A stretch of 46,061 bases of DNA from Bacillota bacterium (GTDB lineage Bacteria > Bacillota > Clostridia > Peptostreptococcales > Anaerovoracaceae): NCBI GenBank assembly GCA_029239605.1, contig JARBUO010000065.1:1-46061 (forward strand). Direction: 5' to 3'. A program made the translations under genes and the position numbers. Of the stretch, positions 32,499 to 41,538 are shown piece by piece (positions within the stretch are counted from its first letter, which is position 1; every line of letters begins with the position of its first letter). The notes under the pieces are model-generated. The model did no database searches, was not told the origin of the DNA, and saw only the letters and a program-made list of their open reading frames with translations.

Positions 32499-33382
32499 AT
32501 CTTGTTGTTCTTAATAATATTGCTCTCACACTTAATAATGTAAATGTCACTGCGCCTCCTGAGTCTGTCAATCCTGATGCTCAGTCCAGAATTGCACTGC
32601 TGCTCAATAAGGCACAAAAGGATATAGAGCAGACGGAACTCAACATTATAGGAAATTGTTTCCTTAACGGCAGTGAAGCAGGTCATGGAATTTCTTCCTA
32701 TGAAGAGCTTCGAATTACCGGGTCCGGGACGCTCAATGCAAGAGGAGGAGACCGGACCTCCGGTACCGGCAACGGTGGCAGTGGTATTTATACAGATGGT
32801 TACAGGGTAGCTGGAAACGATGCGAAGCTGCTCCTGGACGGCGGTGTTACAGTGAATGCTGCAGGCGGAGACTCGCAGAGTGAAGAGGGCGGAGTGGGAA
32901 TTCATGCTGCCTTTGGAGTTTTGATCATACGGAATGCCACGGTTAGCGCAACGGGCGGAAAGAGTACCGGTTCCACTGGCATTAAGCGAAATGGTGGTGC
33001 GGCGCTTCAAGCCTCATTTAACGGAACGACCTTGCTGCAGGGAGGGAGTGTTATTATTGAAGATAGCACAATAACTGCTCGGGGCGGCAATTCTGCAAGT
33101 GGATCTGGAGGAACAGGTATTTACGCTCTCAGCGCGCTGGCCATAAACGGTAGCAGTACCATTGATGCTGAAGGGGGAAACAGTGATTCCGGTAGTGGCG
33201 GCACAGCGTTATATGCAAATATAGGAGAGCTCAACATCCACAGTGGAATCATCAATGCAACGGGAGGGAATAGCACCTCCGGAGCGGGCGGTACAGCGCT
33301 ATGTACAAATGTGGGAGAGCTCTACAAATGTGGGAGAGCTCAACATCCACAGTGGAACCATCAATGCAACGGGAGGGGATAG
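32495..33382 (+). CDS. middle segment of the interrupted surface protein
   Basis: A 295-codon frame from ATG 32495; in-frame sequence that matches the protein begins earlier (about 32429, ESEDGSTVTINGNSIAFDEM). It holds right-handed beta-helix-like repeats with a roughly 30-residue period (ITARGGNSASGSGGTGIYAL, IDAEGGNSDSGSGGTALYAN, NATGGNSTSGAGGTALCTN). The tail after GEL is frameshifted by the 19-bp duplication. No ribosome site precedes 32495, so independent translation is unlikely. Confidence 0.6.
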   Translation: MNLVVLNNIALTLNNVNVTAPPESVNPDAQSRIALLLNKAQKDIEQTELNIIGNCFLNGSEAGHGISSYEELRITGSGTLNARGGDRTSGTGNGGSGIYTDGYRVAGNDAKLLLDGGVTVNAAGGDSQSEEGGVGIHAAFGVLIIRNATVSATGGKSTGSTGIKRNGGAALQASFNGTTLLQGGSVIIEDSTITARGGNSASGSGGTGIYALSALAINGSSTIDAEGGNSDSGSGGTALYANIGELNIHSGIINATGGNSTSGAGGTALCTNVGELYKCGRAQHPQWNHQCNGRG

Positions 33383-33400
33383 CGCCTCTGGTAGCGGCAG
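33199..33400 (+). repeat. 90-bp (30-residue) imperfect repeats in the beta-helix region
   Basis: The block around GAGCTCAACATCCACAGTGG recurs with a 109-bp offset (33227 and 33336), which is 90 bp plus the 19-bp duplication. The units encode the pattern GELNIHSGxINATGG. Further diverged units precede it back to about 32730. Confidence 0.75.
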
Positions 33401-36400
33401 TCCAGCGCTGTATGCATATCTGGATGACCTCAGCATCAGCGGCGGAACAATAACTGCAAAAGGCGGAAACGGCGCGGTCAACGGCTCCCATGGGATTTAT
33501 ACTCAGTGCGGTACTGTAACCATCGGAAGCGGTGCCAATGTGACGGCCATCGCAGGTAACGGTACCACAGGCCTTGGTGGTGTGGGAATTCGAGCGTACG
33601 GCTCTCCCGGTGGTACAGGAACTTCCCCGGGAGCCATCCAAATCGCAGCCAATGCAGGTGATATCTATGTCCGGGGAGGGCAAGGAGTATCTGCTCAGAG
33701 AGATTCCATCATTGCTCGTTCCATTTATGTTGCAACAGGAAACATCGGCTCTATCTCAATGGAGTCGGGTGCGTCCCATCTGATTCAGAATGTCCCCGGA
33801 GGAGATGACCTTTATCTTGTTAAGGCCGCAGTTAATCCGGCTGCCAAGGTTGTGATCAAATCCAGCGTGGTTGGTTCCAAAGGTGATTACCTCTATCGGG
33901 CACCCACAAAGGAGGATGGCTTGGCGTCTTTATGGCTGCCTTCCGGAGAAAAAACGCTGATGGCAGAGGATTATGATGCAGGAACATTAACCGTTCCTGT
34001 GGGTGGAAGCCCAGTACCGGAAATAACTCTGAGTCTTAGTGATAAAGATCCAGTCGTTACCGCGCATAACACAGCGGAACTGAAAACCTATATGGCGGTC
34101 TCTTATGTTACTACAATTAATCTCGTTGAGGGAACTGTATATGATTATGACGGAGCATCGATTACGCGGGCTCTAACCATCAACGGCAACGGTGCTACCA
34201 TCAATGCAGGAGCGGGAATTGACGGCATCGTTGTCAAAATGACAGACGGCAAGGTACCGAATGCGACGGGAAAAGTCTTTCTTGAAGTCCAGGGAGTGGG
34301 AAGCAGCCTCACACTGAAGGACGTGACAGTTCAGAGTGGGAATACGCTGTTCTTATGCGGGGTTAATGCAAAAACCGGCGCCACTGTGAGCCTGGAGGAT
34401 GTAACCTTTAAGGGTTTCCATGCAAATATTGCCAGCGAAGGAATTGTTAATAACTTTGGCGTTCATGCAGAGCCTGAGGCTGTGGCGCTAACCGTCAAAG
34501 ATTGTTTATTTGATTCCTCAAATGCATTCAGAAATGCGGTTGCCGTGCGAGGCGGAACTGCATTGATTGAAAACAGCACTTTTATTGGTACTGCAACGCC
34601 GGAACTTCTCAATGTGTCCGATGGATACGAGTATGGGGTCTATTTGTACGGAGGAACTTCTACAGTTACAAACAATACGATGAGCGGTTACGACGGCGCG
34701 CTGATTCCAGGATACCTGAGCAGCCCCATTGCGACAGCTGCGTATTACGATATTGAGGCAGAAATAACCGGAAACAAATTGTCGGATAGCACCGTCGGAA
34801 TAAATCTTGTGGGCGCATGGCATACCTTGTCCTACCCCTGCAAGGCAACGGTAAACGGTATTGCGCTAAACTCCAGTGAGAATGCCTATCTTCTCGGAGA
34901 GAAGCTTGCAGCGCAAAATACGATGACCAATAATCCGGAAGGAAGTATTCAGCTGAATCTCGACCAGAATGATTACTATACCGATACGAAAGCTTCTGAT
35001 CCTGAGAATTTTGGAACGCCTGCCTATTTTGGCGGCCTTCTCAAACTGAAGGATAACAACAGCGCCAGTGCAACTCTGGAATTTCTTGATTCCAAAACAG
35101 CGAAAGCAGCAATTGCAAACCAGAAATCTATCGTTCTTCAAGTTTCAGAGGATAACGGAGCCAACTGGACATCAGCCGCTGTGACAGCACCGCTGACATC
35201 AAATTCCACGGGAGCTGCAGTAAGCCTTGCTTCCGGGAAGAATTACCTTCTGCGTGCGGTAATGACAATTACAAGTCAGACGATGCCCCATGGCTCCTTG
35301 CCCGATGTCTATACACCAGCTGACATTGTATGCTATTCCAATGCAGTCAGTGTGGCCATTGCAGCCGGAGGAAGCTCATCCGGCGGAAAGAAGAGCACAA
35401 CTGCTACAAACAGCGGAGCAGAGGTAATCGTCAATGGAAAGATCCAAAACGCAGGATCTGCAGAGACTGTAAAAGGGTCTGACGGAAGAACCACCACAAC
35501 GGTAACGGTGGATTCGGCAAAACTGGAAACCATATTGGCCGCTGAGAAAAAAGGGGCAACTGTAGTTATTCCTGTGACGGGCGGTGCGGATACCGCAGCA
35601 GGCAAGCTCACCGGTGAGATGATTAAGAATATGGAAAATCAGGAGGCAACCCTTGTCGTGAAAACCGATGCGGCCTCCTATACGATTCCGGCATCACAAA
35701 TCAACATCAGTGACGTATCCAGGCAGCTTGGTACAAGCGTTTCTCTGGCGGATATTGCAGTAGTGGTCAGTGTGTCTGAGCCGGACAAGACAATGGCAAA
35801 AGTGGTCAATAGCGCTGCTTCAAACGGCGGATATACCATCATGGTTCCGGCAGTAGACTTTACCATCACCTGCGCCTATGGCGGACGTACTGTTAATGTC
35901 AGCGGATTTAACTCCTACGTGGAGCGTACCATTGCCATACCTGACGGAGTGGATCCCAAGAAGATCACTACAGGCGTTGTGGTTGATCCAAAGGGTACCA
36001 TTCATCATGTTCCAACCAGAGTGACCGTGATAAACGGAACATACTATGCAGTAATCAACAGCCTGACAAACAGCACCTATTCCGTTATCTGGAATCCTGT
36101 CGAGTTTGCGGATGTCAAAAAACACTGGGCTAAGGATTCTGTTAATAATATGGGATCCAGAATGGTTGTTACAGGAGTTGGCAGCACCAATTATGCACCG
36201 GCAAGAAATCTTACCCGGGGCGAGTTTGCCGCTATTCTTGTGAGAGCCCTTGGACTGGAACCGGGAATCGGCAGCCGTAAATTCGGTGATGTTACCGCGA
36301 CTGACTGGTACTCCGGCTATATTAAGACGGCAGCGGAATACGGCATCATAACGGGATATGATAACGGTAATTTCGGTCCTGAAGACACCATTACCAGAGA

Positions 36401-36665
36401 ACAAGCAATGGCTATGATTGCACGTACGATGAAAATTACCGGTCTTAATTCCGACCTGACCACCGGCGAAGCAGGTCAGCTGCTGAAAGGATTTGCGGAC
36501 GCCGCAAAGGTTTCGGCTTATGCAAGAGACAGCATCGAAGCATGCCTGAAAACCGGCATTGTTACCGGAATCAGTGCAGACAAGCTTTCTCCTAAGACCC
36601 ATATCACACGGGCCGAGGCTGCCGTTATGGCAGAACGCCTGCTTCAGAAATCAAATCTGATTTGA
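33243..36665 (+). CDS. C-terminal segment of the interrupted surface protein with three SLH domains
   Basis: In-frame protein sequence matching the repeats begins about 33325 (NVGELNIHSGTINATGG); the first 27 codons from 33243 are out-of-frame noise. The segment continues the beta-helix (about to 33800), then a parallel beta-helix/pectate-lyase-like region (LTINGNGATINAGAGIDGIV, AENSTF-type strands near 34560), a Ser/Gly linker (AAGGSSSGGKKSTT), a beta domain, and three SLH repeats: FADVKKHWAKDSVNNMG, FGDVTATDWYSGYIKTAAEY and FADAAKVSAYARDSIEAC, each with a TRGEFAAIL/TREQAMAMI/TRAEAAVMA helix. These would anchor it to cell-wall polymer. No ribosome site is visible at any candidate start. Confidence 0.75.
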   Translation: MESSMQREGIAPPERAVQRYVQMWESSTNVGELNIHSGTINATGGDSASGSGSPALYAYLDDLSISGGTITAKGGNGAVNGSHGIYTQCGTVTIGSGANVTAIAGNGTTGLGGVGIRAYGSPGGTGTSPGAIQIAANAGDIYVRGGQGVSAQRDSIIARSIYVATGNIGSISMESGASHLIQNVPGGDDLYLVKAAVNPAAKVVIKSSVVGSKGDYLYRAPTKEDGLASLWLPSGEKTLMAEDYDAGTLTVPVGGSPVPEITLSLSDKDPVVTAHNTAELKTYMAVSYVTTINLVEGTVYDYDGASITRALTINGNGATINAGAGIDGIVVKMTDGKVPNATGKVFLEVQGVGSSLTLKDVTVQSGNTLFLCGVNAKTGATVSLEDVTFKGFHANIASEGIVNNFGVHAEPEAVALTVKDCLFDSSNAFRNAVAVRGGTALIENSTFIGTATPELLNVSDGYEYGVYLYGGTSTVTNNTMSGYDGALIPGYLSSPIATAAYYDIEAEITGNKLSDSTVGINLVGAWHTLSYPCKATVNGIALNSSENAYLLGEKLAAQNTMTNNPEGSIQLNLDQNDYYTDTKASDPENFGTPAYFGGLLKLKDNNSASATLEFLDSKTAKAAIANQKSIVLQVSEDNGANWTSAAVTAPLTSNSTGAAVSLASGKNYLLRAVMTITSQTMPHGSLPDVYTPADIVCYSNAVSVAIAAGGSSSGGKKSTTATNSGAEVIVNGKIQNAGSAETVKGSDGRTTTTVTVDSAKLETILAAEKKGATVVIPVTGGADTAAGKLTGEMIKNMENQEATLVVKTDAASYTIPASQINISDVSRQLGTSVSLADIAVVVSVSEPDKTMAKVVNSAASNGGYTIMVPAVDFTITCAYGGRTVNVSGFNSYVERTIAIPDGVDPKKITTGVVVDPKGTIHHVPTRVTVINGTYYAVINSLTNSTYSVIWNPVEFADVKKHWAKDSVNNMGSRMVVTGVGSTNYAPARNLTRGEFAAILVRALGLEPGIGSRKFGDVTATDWYSGYIKTAAEYGIITGYDNGNFGPEDTITREQAMAMIARTMKITGLNSDLTTGEAGQLLKGFADAAKVSAYARDSIEACLKTGIVTGISADKLSPKTHITRAEAAVMAERLLQKSNLI
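33304..33341 (+). repeat. perfect 19-bp tandem duplication causing a frameshift
   Basis: TACAAATGTGGGAGAGCTC occurs twice in direct succession (33304-33322 and 33323-33341). Nineteen is not a multiple of three, so two copies shift the frame and one copy restores it. Confidence 0.95.
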
Positions 36666-36682
36666 CAGCCTTGCGGCATTCC

Positions 36683-36720
36683 GGACTGAATTCTGTTTTA
36701 TGCAGAATTCAGTCCTTTTT
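36683..36720 (+). terminator. intrinsic terminator of the SLH surface protein gene
   Basis: GGACTGAATTCTG and CAGAATTCAGTCC form a perfect 13-base stem with a seven-base loop, followed by TTTTT. Confidence 0.92.
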
Positions 36721-36922
36721 CGTTTACATGGATGTTGAGACTGAATCTTATCTCATGCAAAGAATATGCTCTGTCATTATTCAGCAAAATATAGTATGAT
36801 ATACAGTACAACGTTTTTATGTTAACTGGACGCTTTCTGTCCATTGTTTAAGAACGACTTGCCAGGAAAAGTGCCGACAGGCTTGTTCCGTAAATTTGAT
36901 TTGGAAATCGGAGGAGACAGCA

Positions 36923-38074
36923 TTGGAGAAGAGCATAAATACAGCAGAAATATATGAAACGATTGCGGCTATCATTGACGATCACGTACTGGTTTGCGAC
37001 AGGGAAGGAAGAGTTGTTTTCTCTAATCGGGCGATCCAGGAAAGTTTGGGATATACGGATTCAGAACTTGCTGCTTCTGTCCTCCCCGATATGATCGCAG
37101 ATATTCATAGAAATAAGACAAAGACAATGCTGGAAACGGTATCTTTCGGACCTTCTGATTGGGAAGAGTTATTATTTCTCGGAAGAGATGATATGATTCG
37201 GCTTCACGTAAAGTTTTTTGAGAAGGGGAATCTGATCTATTTATTCGGAAATGAAAAAAGTGCCGAGTATGAGCGCATCAAAAAGAAAATTGATACAGAG
37301 ATAACAAACGCTGTAAAGATTCATAAGCGTTCCCTGCCTGCCAGCCTTCCACAGTCAGAGCGAATTTCATTTGCTTCCTTATATATTCCTGCAGAGGAGC
37401 TGGGAGGCGACTTGTTTGATGTTTTTAAAGTAGACAATGGGCTGCTTGATGATTATTTTGAACAATACGTGTGTTTTGTAGCAGATGTTTCCGGACATGG
37501 ACTGGATAGTGCTATGCTGGCAATCTTCGTGAAAGATACCATCAGAAGTTACTTCCGTTTGAAACATATACCAGGTCAGCTGCTGTCGCCCAAAGAGATC
37601 ATGCTGTTTTTCATCGAGCAGTATCGCAAGGAAGGTTATCCGGAAGAGTATTTGGTTTGCTTGATCATTGCAGTTTTTGATCTGAAAACAAAGGAACTCA
37701 CTTATTGTAATGCAGGTCTTCATATCTGTCCGCTGTTAGTTACGCAGGAGGAGCGGATGACAGAACTGGGCAAAGCAGGCTTCCCTATAACCACAGCACT
37801 GAATGCAGATTTATTTGAATATGAGGATACGACTTATCCACTCCTTCCGACCTTGACTTTGTTTTTCATGTCTGACGGATTGCCTGAGCAAAGGTCTGGA
37901 AATGAATTTTACGGAGAAAGGCTGAAAAAGCTGTTCCCCGAAATTCATCGCCTGAATCCTGCCGATATGATTCAGCGGATAGAAGACGATTTCACTGATT
38001 TCCTTGGCTTTGAGAAAGTGAGAGACGATATCACCTTAGTTGTCGCAAAGCTTCTGCCAACGGTAAATAAATGA
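36923..38074 (+). CDS. PAS-SpoIIE (PP2C-type) serine phosphatase
   Basis: About 383 residues. An N-terminal PAS domain (about 10-120: IDDHVLVCDREGRVVFSNRA, IQESLGYTDSEL) is joined by a helical linker to a PP2C/SpoIIE domain (about 165-383). The metal-binding Asp motifs are present: EELGGDLFDVFKV, CFVADVSGHGLDSAM, FFMSDGLPEQR and the closing VRDDITLVV. Such phosphatases dephosphorylate anti-anti-sigma factors or similar partners; no such partner is adjacent. The start is TTG at 36923, six bases after GGAGGAG; a TTG at 36896 lacks a site. It is followed by the small ferritin-like gene 77 bp on, probably in the same transcript. Confidence 0.88.
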   Translation: MEKSINTAEIYETIAAIIDDHVLVCDREGRVVFSNRAIQESLGYTDSELAASVLPDMIADIHRNKTKTMLETVSFGPSDWEELLFLGRDDMIRLHVKFFEKGNLIYLFGNEKSAEYERIKKKIDTEITNAVKIHKRSLPASLPQSERISFASLYIPAEELGGDLFDVFKVDNGLLDDYFEQYVCFVADVSGHGLDSAMLAIFVKDTIRSYFRLKHIPGQLLSPKEIMLFFIEQYRKEGYPEEYLVCLIIAVFDLKTKELTYCNAGLHICPLLVTQEERMTELGKAGFPITTALNADLFEYEDTTYPLLPTLTLFFMSDGLPEQRSGNEFYGERLKKLFPEIHRLNPADMIQRIEDDFTDFLGFEKVRDDITLVVAKLLPTVNK

Positions 38075-38151
38075 TCGGGGAAGCTAAATTCACGGCAATT
38101 TTCGTTCGGAGACTGCTCGTTTCGGACGGGCATATATAGGAGGAGAAGAAG

Positions 38152-38343
38152 ATGCAGGAGATTCTGGAAGGAATTCTTGAAGCGATAGAAGACGAGATCA
38201 GAGCACAGAGGAATTACCAAAGTCTGGCGGAAAAAGCAAAGGACCCAGGCGTCAGAAAGTTCTTTGAGCAGCTCAAATTAGAAGAGGAAGAGCATGAGCG
38301 GGTGCTGCGGACGCGTTATGAGGCTTTTTCAAAGATGCGTTAA
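38152..38343 (+). CDS. mini ferritin-like/rubrerythrin-type protein, 63 residues
   Basis: A two-helix protein: EILEGILEAIEDEIRAQRNY then VRKFFEQLKLEEEEHERVLR. The spacing of EIRAQRNY and the EEEEHE motif (Glu-x-x-His) matches one half of a rubrerythrin/ferritin-like di-iron bundle, so a dimer could form the full four-helix site. It is far shorter than normal rubrerythrin (about 140-190 residues) and lacks the rubredoxin tail. Ribosome site AGGAGGAG precedes ATG. It could bind iron or be purely structural; the function is not established. Confidence 0.78.
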   Translation: MQEILEGILEAIEDEIRAQRNYQSLAEKAKDPGVRKFFEQLKLEEEEHERVLRTRYEAFSKMR

Positions 38344-38592
38344 ATTTATGATATTTGGCTGGAGGTCCTGGAGGAATTGAAGCTGGTCCCGGTTGGGGTT
38401 TTGTGATATTGACAGACCAGGGAAAGATCCAAGAAGCGAATGATTCGATAAATCAGAGTCCAGCTGGGTAATCATAGAATTGTTGTATTTTCTGTTTATT
38501 TGTCGAAAATTATATTTTCGGGAAGGAATGGAATTCAATGTGTCGTATGGTAAAATTGTTAGCAGGATTAAGTTCAAAAGGAAAGATACCAT

Positions 38593-40449
38593 ATGAGAAA
38601 GAAGCATACAGCAATTTTTGTACTGATTGTTATCATCTTTCTATCGTTGATTTCAATTTTTATCAACAAACCGACAGACTCATATCCTCCTGAAATAACA
38701 GGGGGCGTTTTGGATTTGCGCGAGTGGTCGTTCGAAAAGGATGGAATGGTAAGTCTAAAAGGAGAATGGGCATTCTACTTTAATCAATTCCTGACTCATG
38801 AGGACTTTGCGGCAGGCCGCTGCCCGCAACCAATCTTGATCCAAGTTCCGAGCACAAGGAAGAGCATGGCAGAATCCAAGCCCTTTAAAGAAAACCAGTA
38901 TTATGGAACATTGCGTCTTGTAGTGAAACTTCCGGATCAATGGAAACCGTACGGCCTCAAAACGGACCTCATTCTCACATCCTATCGGCTTTACATCGAC
39001 GGAAGATTATCCGGTGAAGTGGGAAAGGTTAGCACCAGCAGAGAAAACAGCAAACCATACTATAATATTCTTACTACATATTTCAATCCCGAACAGAATG
39101 AAGTGGAACTTATTTATCATACATCAGACTTCTGGGCACAGGACAGCGGGATGACTGCCCCCAAACTTGGACTGGCGCAGCAGATTTCAAGAGAGCAGCA
39201 GATTGGTTTGGGTAGAGATTTATTCCTGTTTGGCATGCTGCTGATTATGGGAATCTACCACGTCGGTTTATATTTTATGCGTTCCAAAGATCCTGCACCG
39301 TTATACTTTGCTGTTTTTTGTCTTTTGTTTTCCCTTAGAATGCTTTTGGTCGGAGAACGGTTTTTACCAAGTCGCATTGAACTTGACTTTTTTTTATACG
39401 GACGCGTAGCATACCTGTGTGTTTTCCTTGGATTTTCGGCGTTGTGCGGTTTCCTTTACTACACTTTGGAGGGCTTGTTTCCCAGATGGTTTCTCAAGGC
39501 TGGAACAGCTCTTGGTCTTGTATCTGGAATCTTAATGATAGGGATTCCTTATTATCTGGCAGACAGGATGCTTATGGTGTATGCCACAGCGGGGTTTGCA
39601 CTGATGGGGTATTCCATTGTCCGTTTGGTGGCAGGTGTGCTGAAAAGCTATCCCTTTGCTCAGACGGTTCTTCTGGGCTTCACAATGCTTGGGATCACCT
39701 TTATCAATGATTTTGTGTATCAGATAACCCTCACAAATACTCCCTCCCTCATCCCTCTGGGCGTAATCGTTTTTACATTTACACAGGCGTATACGCTGTC
39801 TGCAAGATTCTCAAGCGCCTTTACAGAGGCGGAAAGACTTTCTGCTGAAAATCAAACAATCCTGCAGGAGCTTAAGCTCATGAACAGCAATCTGGAATCC
39901 CTTGTTGAAGAACGGACTTCAGATTTACAGAAAGCCTTCAAAGAGATGGAGGCCATGTCAAAAACGGATTATTTGACAAAATTACCAAACCGGAGGCTTG
40001 CTCTTGCAAAAATTGAACAACTCAAGGCAGACAGTCAGAGTTTTTGTATCGGACTGGCGGATATCGATTATTTTAAGGAGATCAATGACTGCTACGGGCA
40101 TATGAAAGGCGATGAAATCCTGGTTCAAATTGCGGGAATACTTCATCAGGCCGTTGGAGACAGGGGGTTTGTAGGGCGATGGGGAGGAGAAGAATTCCTC
40201 TTGCTGCTGGAGATCAGTGAACTGAAAGCGATGCAGGAAAAGGCAGAAGCCATTCGCAGGTCAGTAGAAGACTACAGGTACAGTGATATCGAGGAGCATA
40301 TTACAATTACGATAGGACTATGTCAGTATTCGGGAGATATGTCTGTGAGCACGATGATCACTAAGGCAGATCAATACTTATATCAAGGAAAGGCCGCCGG
40401 AAGGAACAGATGTGTCATTGACGGATCTGTACTGGAGCCAGCAAGATAA
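38593..40449 (+). CDS. membrane diguanylate cyclase with 7TMR-DISM sensor
   Basis: A 618-residue signalling protein. After a signal-anchor helix (TAIFVLIVIIFLSLISIFI) comes an extracytoplasmic jelly-roll-like domain (about 35-200: VLDLREWSFEKDGMVSLKGE, WAFYFNQFL), then seven membrane helices (about 210-400), a coiled coil (ENQTILQELKLMNSNLESLV) and a GGDEF domain (about 455-612). The active-site motif is WGGEEF, a functional GGDEF variant, preceded by DYLTKLPNRR and IADIDYFK-type metal residues (ADIDYFKEINDCYGH), so cyclic di-GMP synthesis is expected. No inhibitory RxxD is visible at the usual place. The ligand sensed is unknown. A GGDEF gene remnant lies just downstream. Confidence 0.9.
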   Translation: MRKKHTAIFVLIVIIFLSLISIFINKPTDSYPPEITGGVLDLREWSFEKDGMVSLKGEWAFYFNQFLTHEDFAAGRCPQPILIQVPSTRKSMAESKPFKENQYYGTLRLVVKLPDQWKPYGLKTDLILTSYRLYIDGRLSGEVGKVSTSRENSKPYYNILTTYFNPEQNEVELIYHTSDFWAQDSGMTAPKLGLAQQISREQQIGLGRDLFLFGMLLIMGIYHVGLYFMRSKDPAPLYFAVFCLLFSLRMLLVGERFLPSRIELDFFLYGRVAYLCVFLGFSALCGFLYYTLEGLFPRWFLKAGTALGLVSGILMIGIPYYLADRMLMVYATAGFALMGYSIVRLVAGVLKSYPFAQTVLLGFTMLGITFINDFVYQITLTNTPSLIPLGVIVFTFTQAYTLSARFSSAFTEAERLSAENQTILQELKLMNSNLESLVEERTSDLQKAFKEMEAMSKTDYLTKLPNRRLALAKIEQLKADSQSFCIGLADIDYFKEINDCYGHMKGDEILVQIAGILHQAVGDRGFVGRWGGEEFLLLLEISELKAMQEKAEAIRRSVEDYRYSDIEEHITITIGLCQYSGDMSVSTMITKADQYLYQGKAAGRNRCVIDGSVLEPAR

Positions 40450-40515
40450 GAGTCTTTGTGATCATCCTTAGTACTAAGTTAAAAAAAAACCAGTGGGAAT
40501 TACCGGAGTAAAGCG

Positions 40516-40665
40516 CTGAACGCTGATCCTGGACGGTCGGTCAAGGTCACCTTTTCCGCCGGTATAACGAATTTTGAAAAAGAAAATATACCGGAGACTT
40601 TAATCGATGCTGATCAGAAGCTTTATGAAGCTAAGGCCAGAGGCCGGAATCAAATCCAATACTAA
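40516..40665 (+). pseudogene. C-terminal GGDEF-domain remnant
   Basis: In frame with the stop at 40663 the sequence reads RSVKVTFSAGITNFEK, then ENIPETLIDADQKLYEAKAR and GRNQIQY. This is the unmistakable end of a GGDEF domain (SAGI, ADxxLYxAKxxGRN). No start or upstream part of the domain is present, only an A-run after the intact cyclase gene. It is too different from the neighbouring cyclase C-terminus (TIGLCQYSG, ADQYLYQGKAAGRN) to be a recent copy. Confidence 0.8.
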
Positions 40666-40672
40666 AGACATC

Positions 40673-40702
40673 ACCTGCTTATATTTCATCGGCAGGTTTT
40701 TC
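40673..40702 (+). terminator. intrinsic terminator after the GGDEF remnant
   Basis: ACCTGC and GCAGGT pair around a 13-base loop, followed by TTTTTCC. Confidence 0.7.
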
Positions 40703-40880
40703 CTTGCAAGGCAGAAGTTTTTCTTTTCGTTGGAACTGCTTGAATTGTAGTCGTATCCATTACGCAATCTAAAATATGGGTTATACTATAGTGAAGCGAA
40801 ATTAGGAAAACTACGTTGTAAGAGTTTACAATACAGCTGGGCTAACATATCAGCCTGTATAACAAAAGGAGGTGGAACCA

Positions 40881-41489
40881 TTGAATGAAAAAAGCAGCGC
40901 AAACGTACTTGATCGTTTGCATCAACAGATTTTACAATGCCGGCTCTGTGAGGAAACTTTCGGATTTCAGCCTCATCCAGTTGTGCAGGGCAGCCATAAC
41001 GCCAAAATCATGCAGATCAGTCAGGCTCCATCCAAAAGCGTGCATGAGACGGGAAAGCCTTTTAATGATGCCAGCGGAAGAAGACTTCGGGGAGAATGGT
41101 ACGGTATCACGGATGAAGTCTTCTATGATCCAAACCTGTTTTATATCGTGTCGATGGCACATTGCTATCCGGGGAAGTCCCCCGGCGGAGGAGATCGCCG
41201 CCCTCCCAGGGTTTGTTCAGAGCAATGGCTTTCTAAAGAACTGGAGCTAGTCAATAACGAAATCTATATCATCATCGGAGGCTATGCTTCGGAATTCTTC
41301 TTTCCGGGCGAAAAGATCACACATCTGGCCTTTGAAGATAGGCAGATTAACGGCAAACCTGCCTATGTTCTGCCCCATCCGTCTCCGCTGAATATGAAGT
41401 GGTTTATGGACTACCCCGAGTTTACTGAGCTACGGATTCCTGTCATTCGGCGTGAAGTCCATCGGGTGCTGGGGATTGCAATGGTTTAA
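40881..41489 (+). CDS. uracil-DNA glycosylase family protein
   Basis: About 202 residues, resembling the 4Fe-4S uracil-DNA glycosylase group. The N-terminal CRLC pair and the later HCYPGKSP...RVC pair fit the four-cysteine cluster pattern. SQAPSKSVHETGKPFNDASG stands where the uracil-binding motif 1 (usually GEAPG-x-xE) occurs, and VLPHPSPLN matches the His-Pro-Ser motif. Its motif 1 departs from the standard (Ser for Gly and Glu/Asp changes), so substrate range may differ. The start is TTG at 40881, eight bases after AAAGGAGG; GTG at 40872 overlaps that site. It would excise uracil or deaminated bases from DNA. Confidence 0.82.
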   Translation: MNEKSSANVLDRLHQQILQCRLCEETFGFQPHPVVQGSHNAKIMQISQAPSKSVHETGKPFNDASGRRLRGEWYGITDEVFYDPNLFYIVSMAHCYPGKSPGGGDRRPPRVCSEQWLSKELELVNNEIYIIIGGYASEFFFPGEKITHLAFEDRQINGKPAYVLPHPSPLNMKWFMDYPEFTELRIPVIRREVHRVLGIAMV

Positions 41490-41491
41490 GT

Positions 41492-41516
41492 ATGGCTGCG
41501 AAAACTCCGCAGCCAT
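41492..41516. terminator. terminator between glycosylase and convergent hypothetical gene
   Basis: ATGGCTGCG and CGCAGCCAT form a perfect nine-base stem with a seven-base loop, followed by TTTATAAAA. It starts three bases after the glycosylase stop codon and may serve both strands. Confidence 0.75.
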
Positions 41517-41538
41517 TTATAAAATAAGCACTTATTGT

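Larger units (their letters stand above)
31440..36665 (+). pseudogene. giant SLH/beta-helix surface protein gene broken by two frameshifts
   Basis: Three overlapping frames (31440-32498, 32495-33382, 33243-36665) read as consecutive parts of one protein of about 1,740 residues: signal peptide, Ig-like region, long Gly/Thr/Ser-rich beta-helix repeats and three C-terminal SLH domains. Break 1 falls between 32429 and 32450: one missing base (for example a T in ACATATTG) would join LSGDNDI to IESEDGSTVTINGN smoothly. Break 2 is an exact 19-bp tandem duplication at 33304-33341; removing one copy restores NVGELNIHSG. The second may be reversible. Sequencing error cannot be excluded for the first. 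Downstream frames lack ribosome sites, so as written only a secreted, unanchored N-terminal fragment should be made. Confidence 0.75.

Noticed and set aside
35820-36602. 260-codon open frame antisense to the SLH repeats
   Set aside because: Cys/His/Asn-rich noise opposite three clear SLH domains.
38355-38471. 38-codon frame with a Gly/Pro-rich start between the ferritin-like and cyclase genes
   Set aside because: TTG start without ribosome site and no recognisable family; could be a remnant but support is too thin.
40885-41250. 121-codon frame inside the uracil-DNA glycosylase gene
   Set aside because: Out-of-frame shadow of a gene with clear family motifs.
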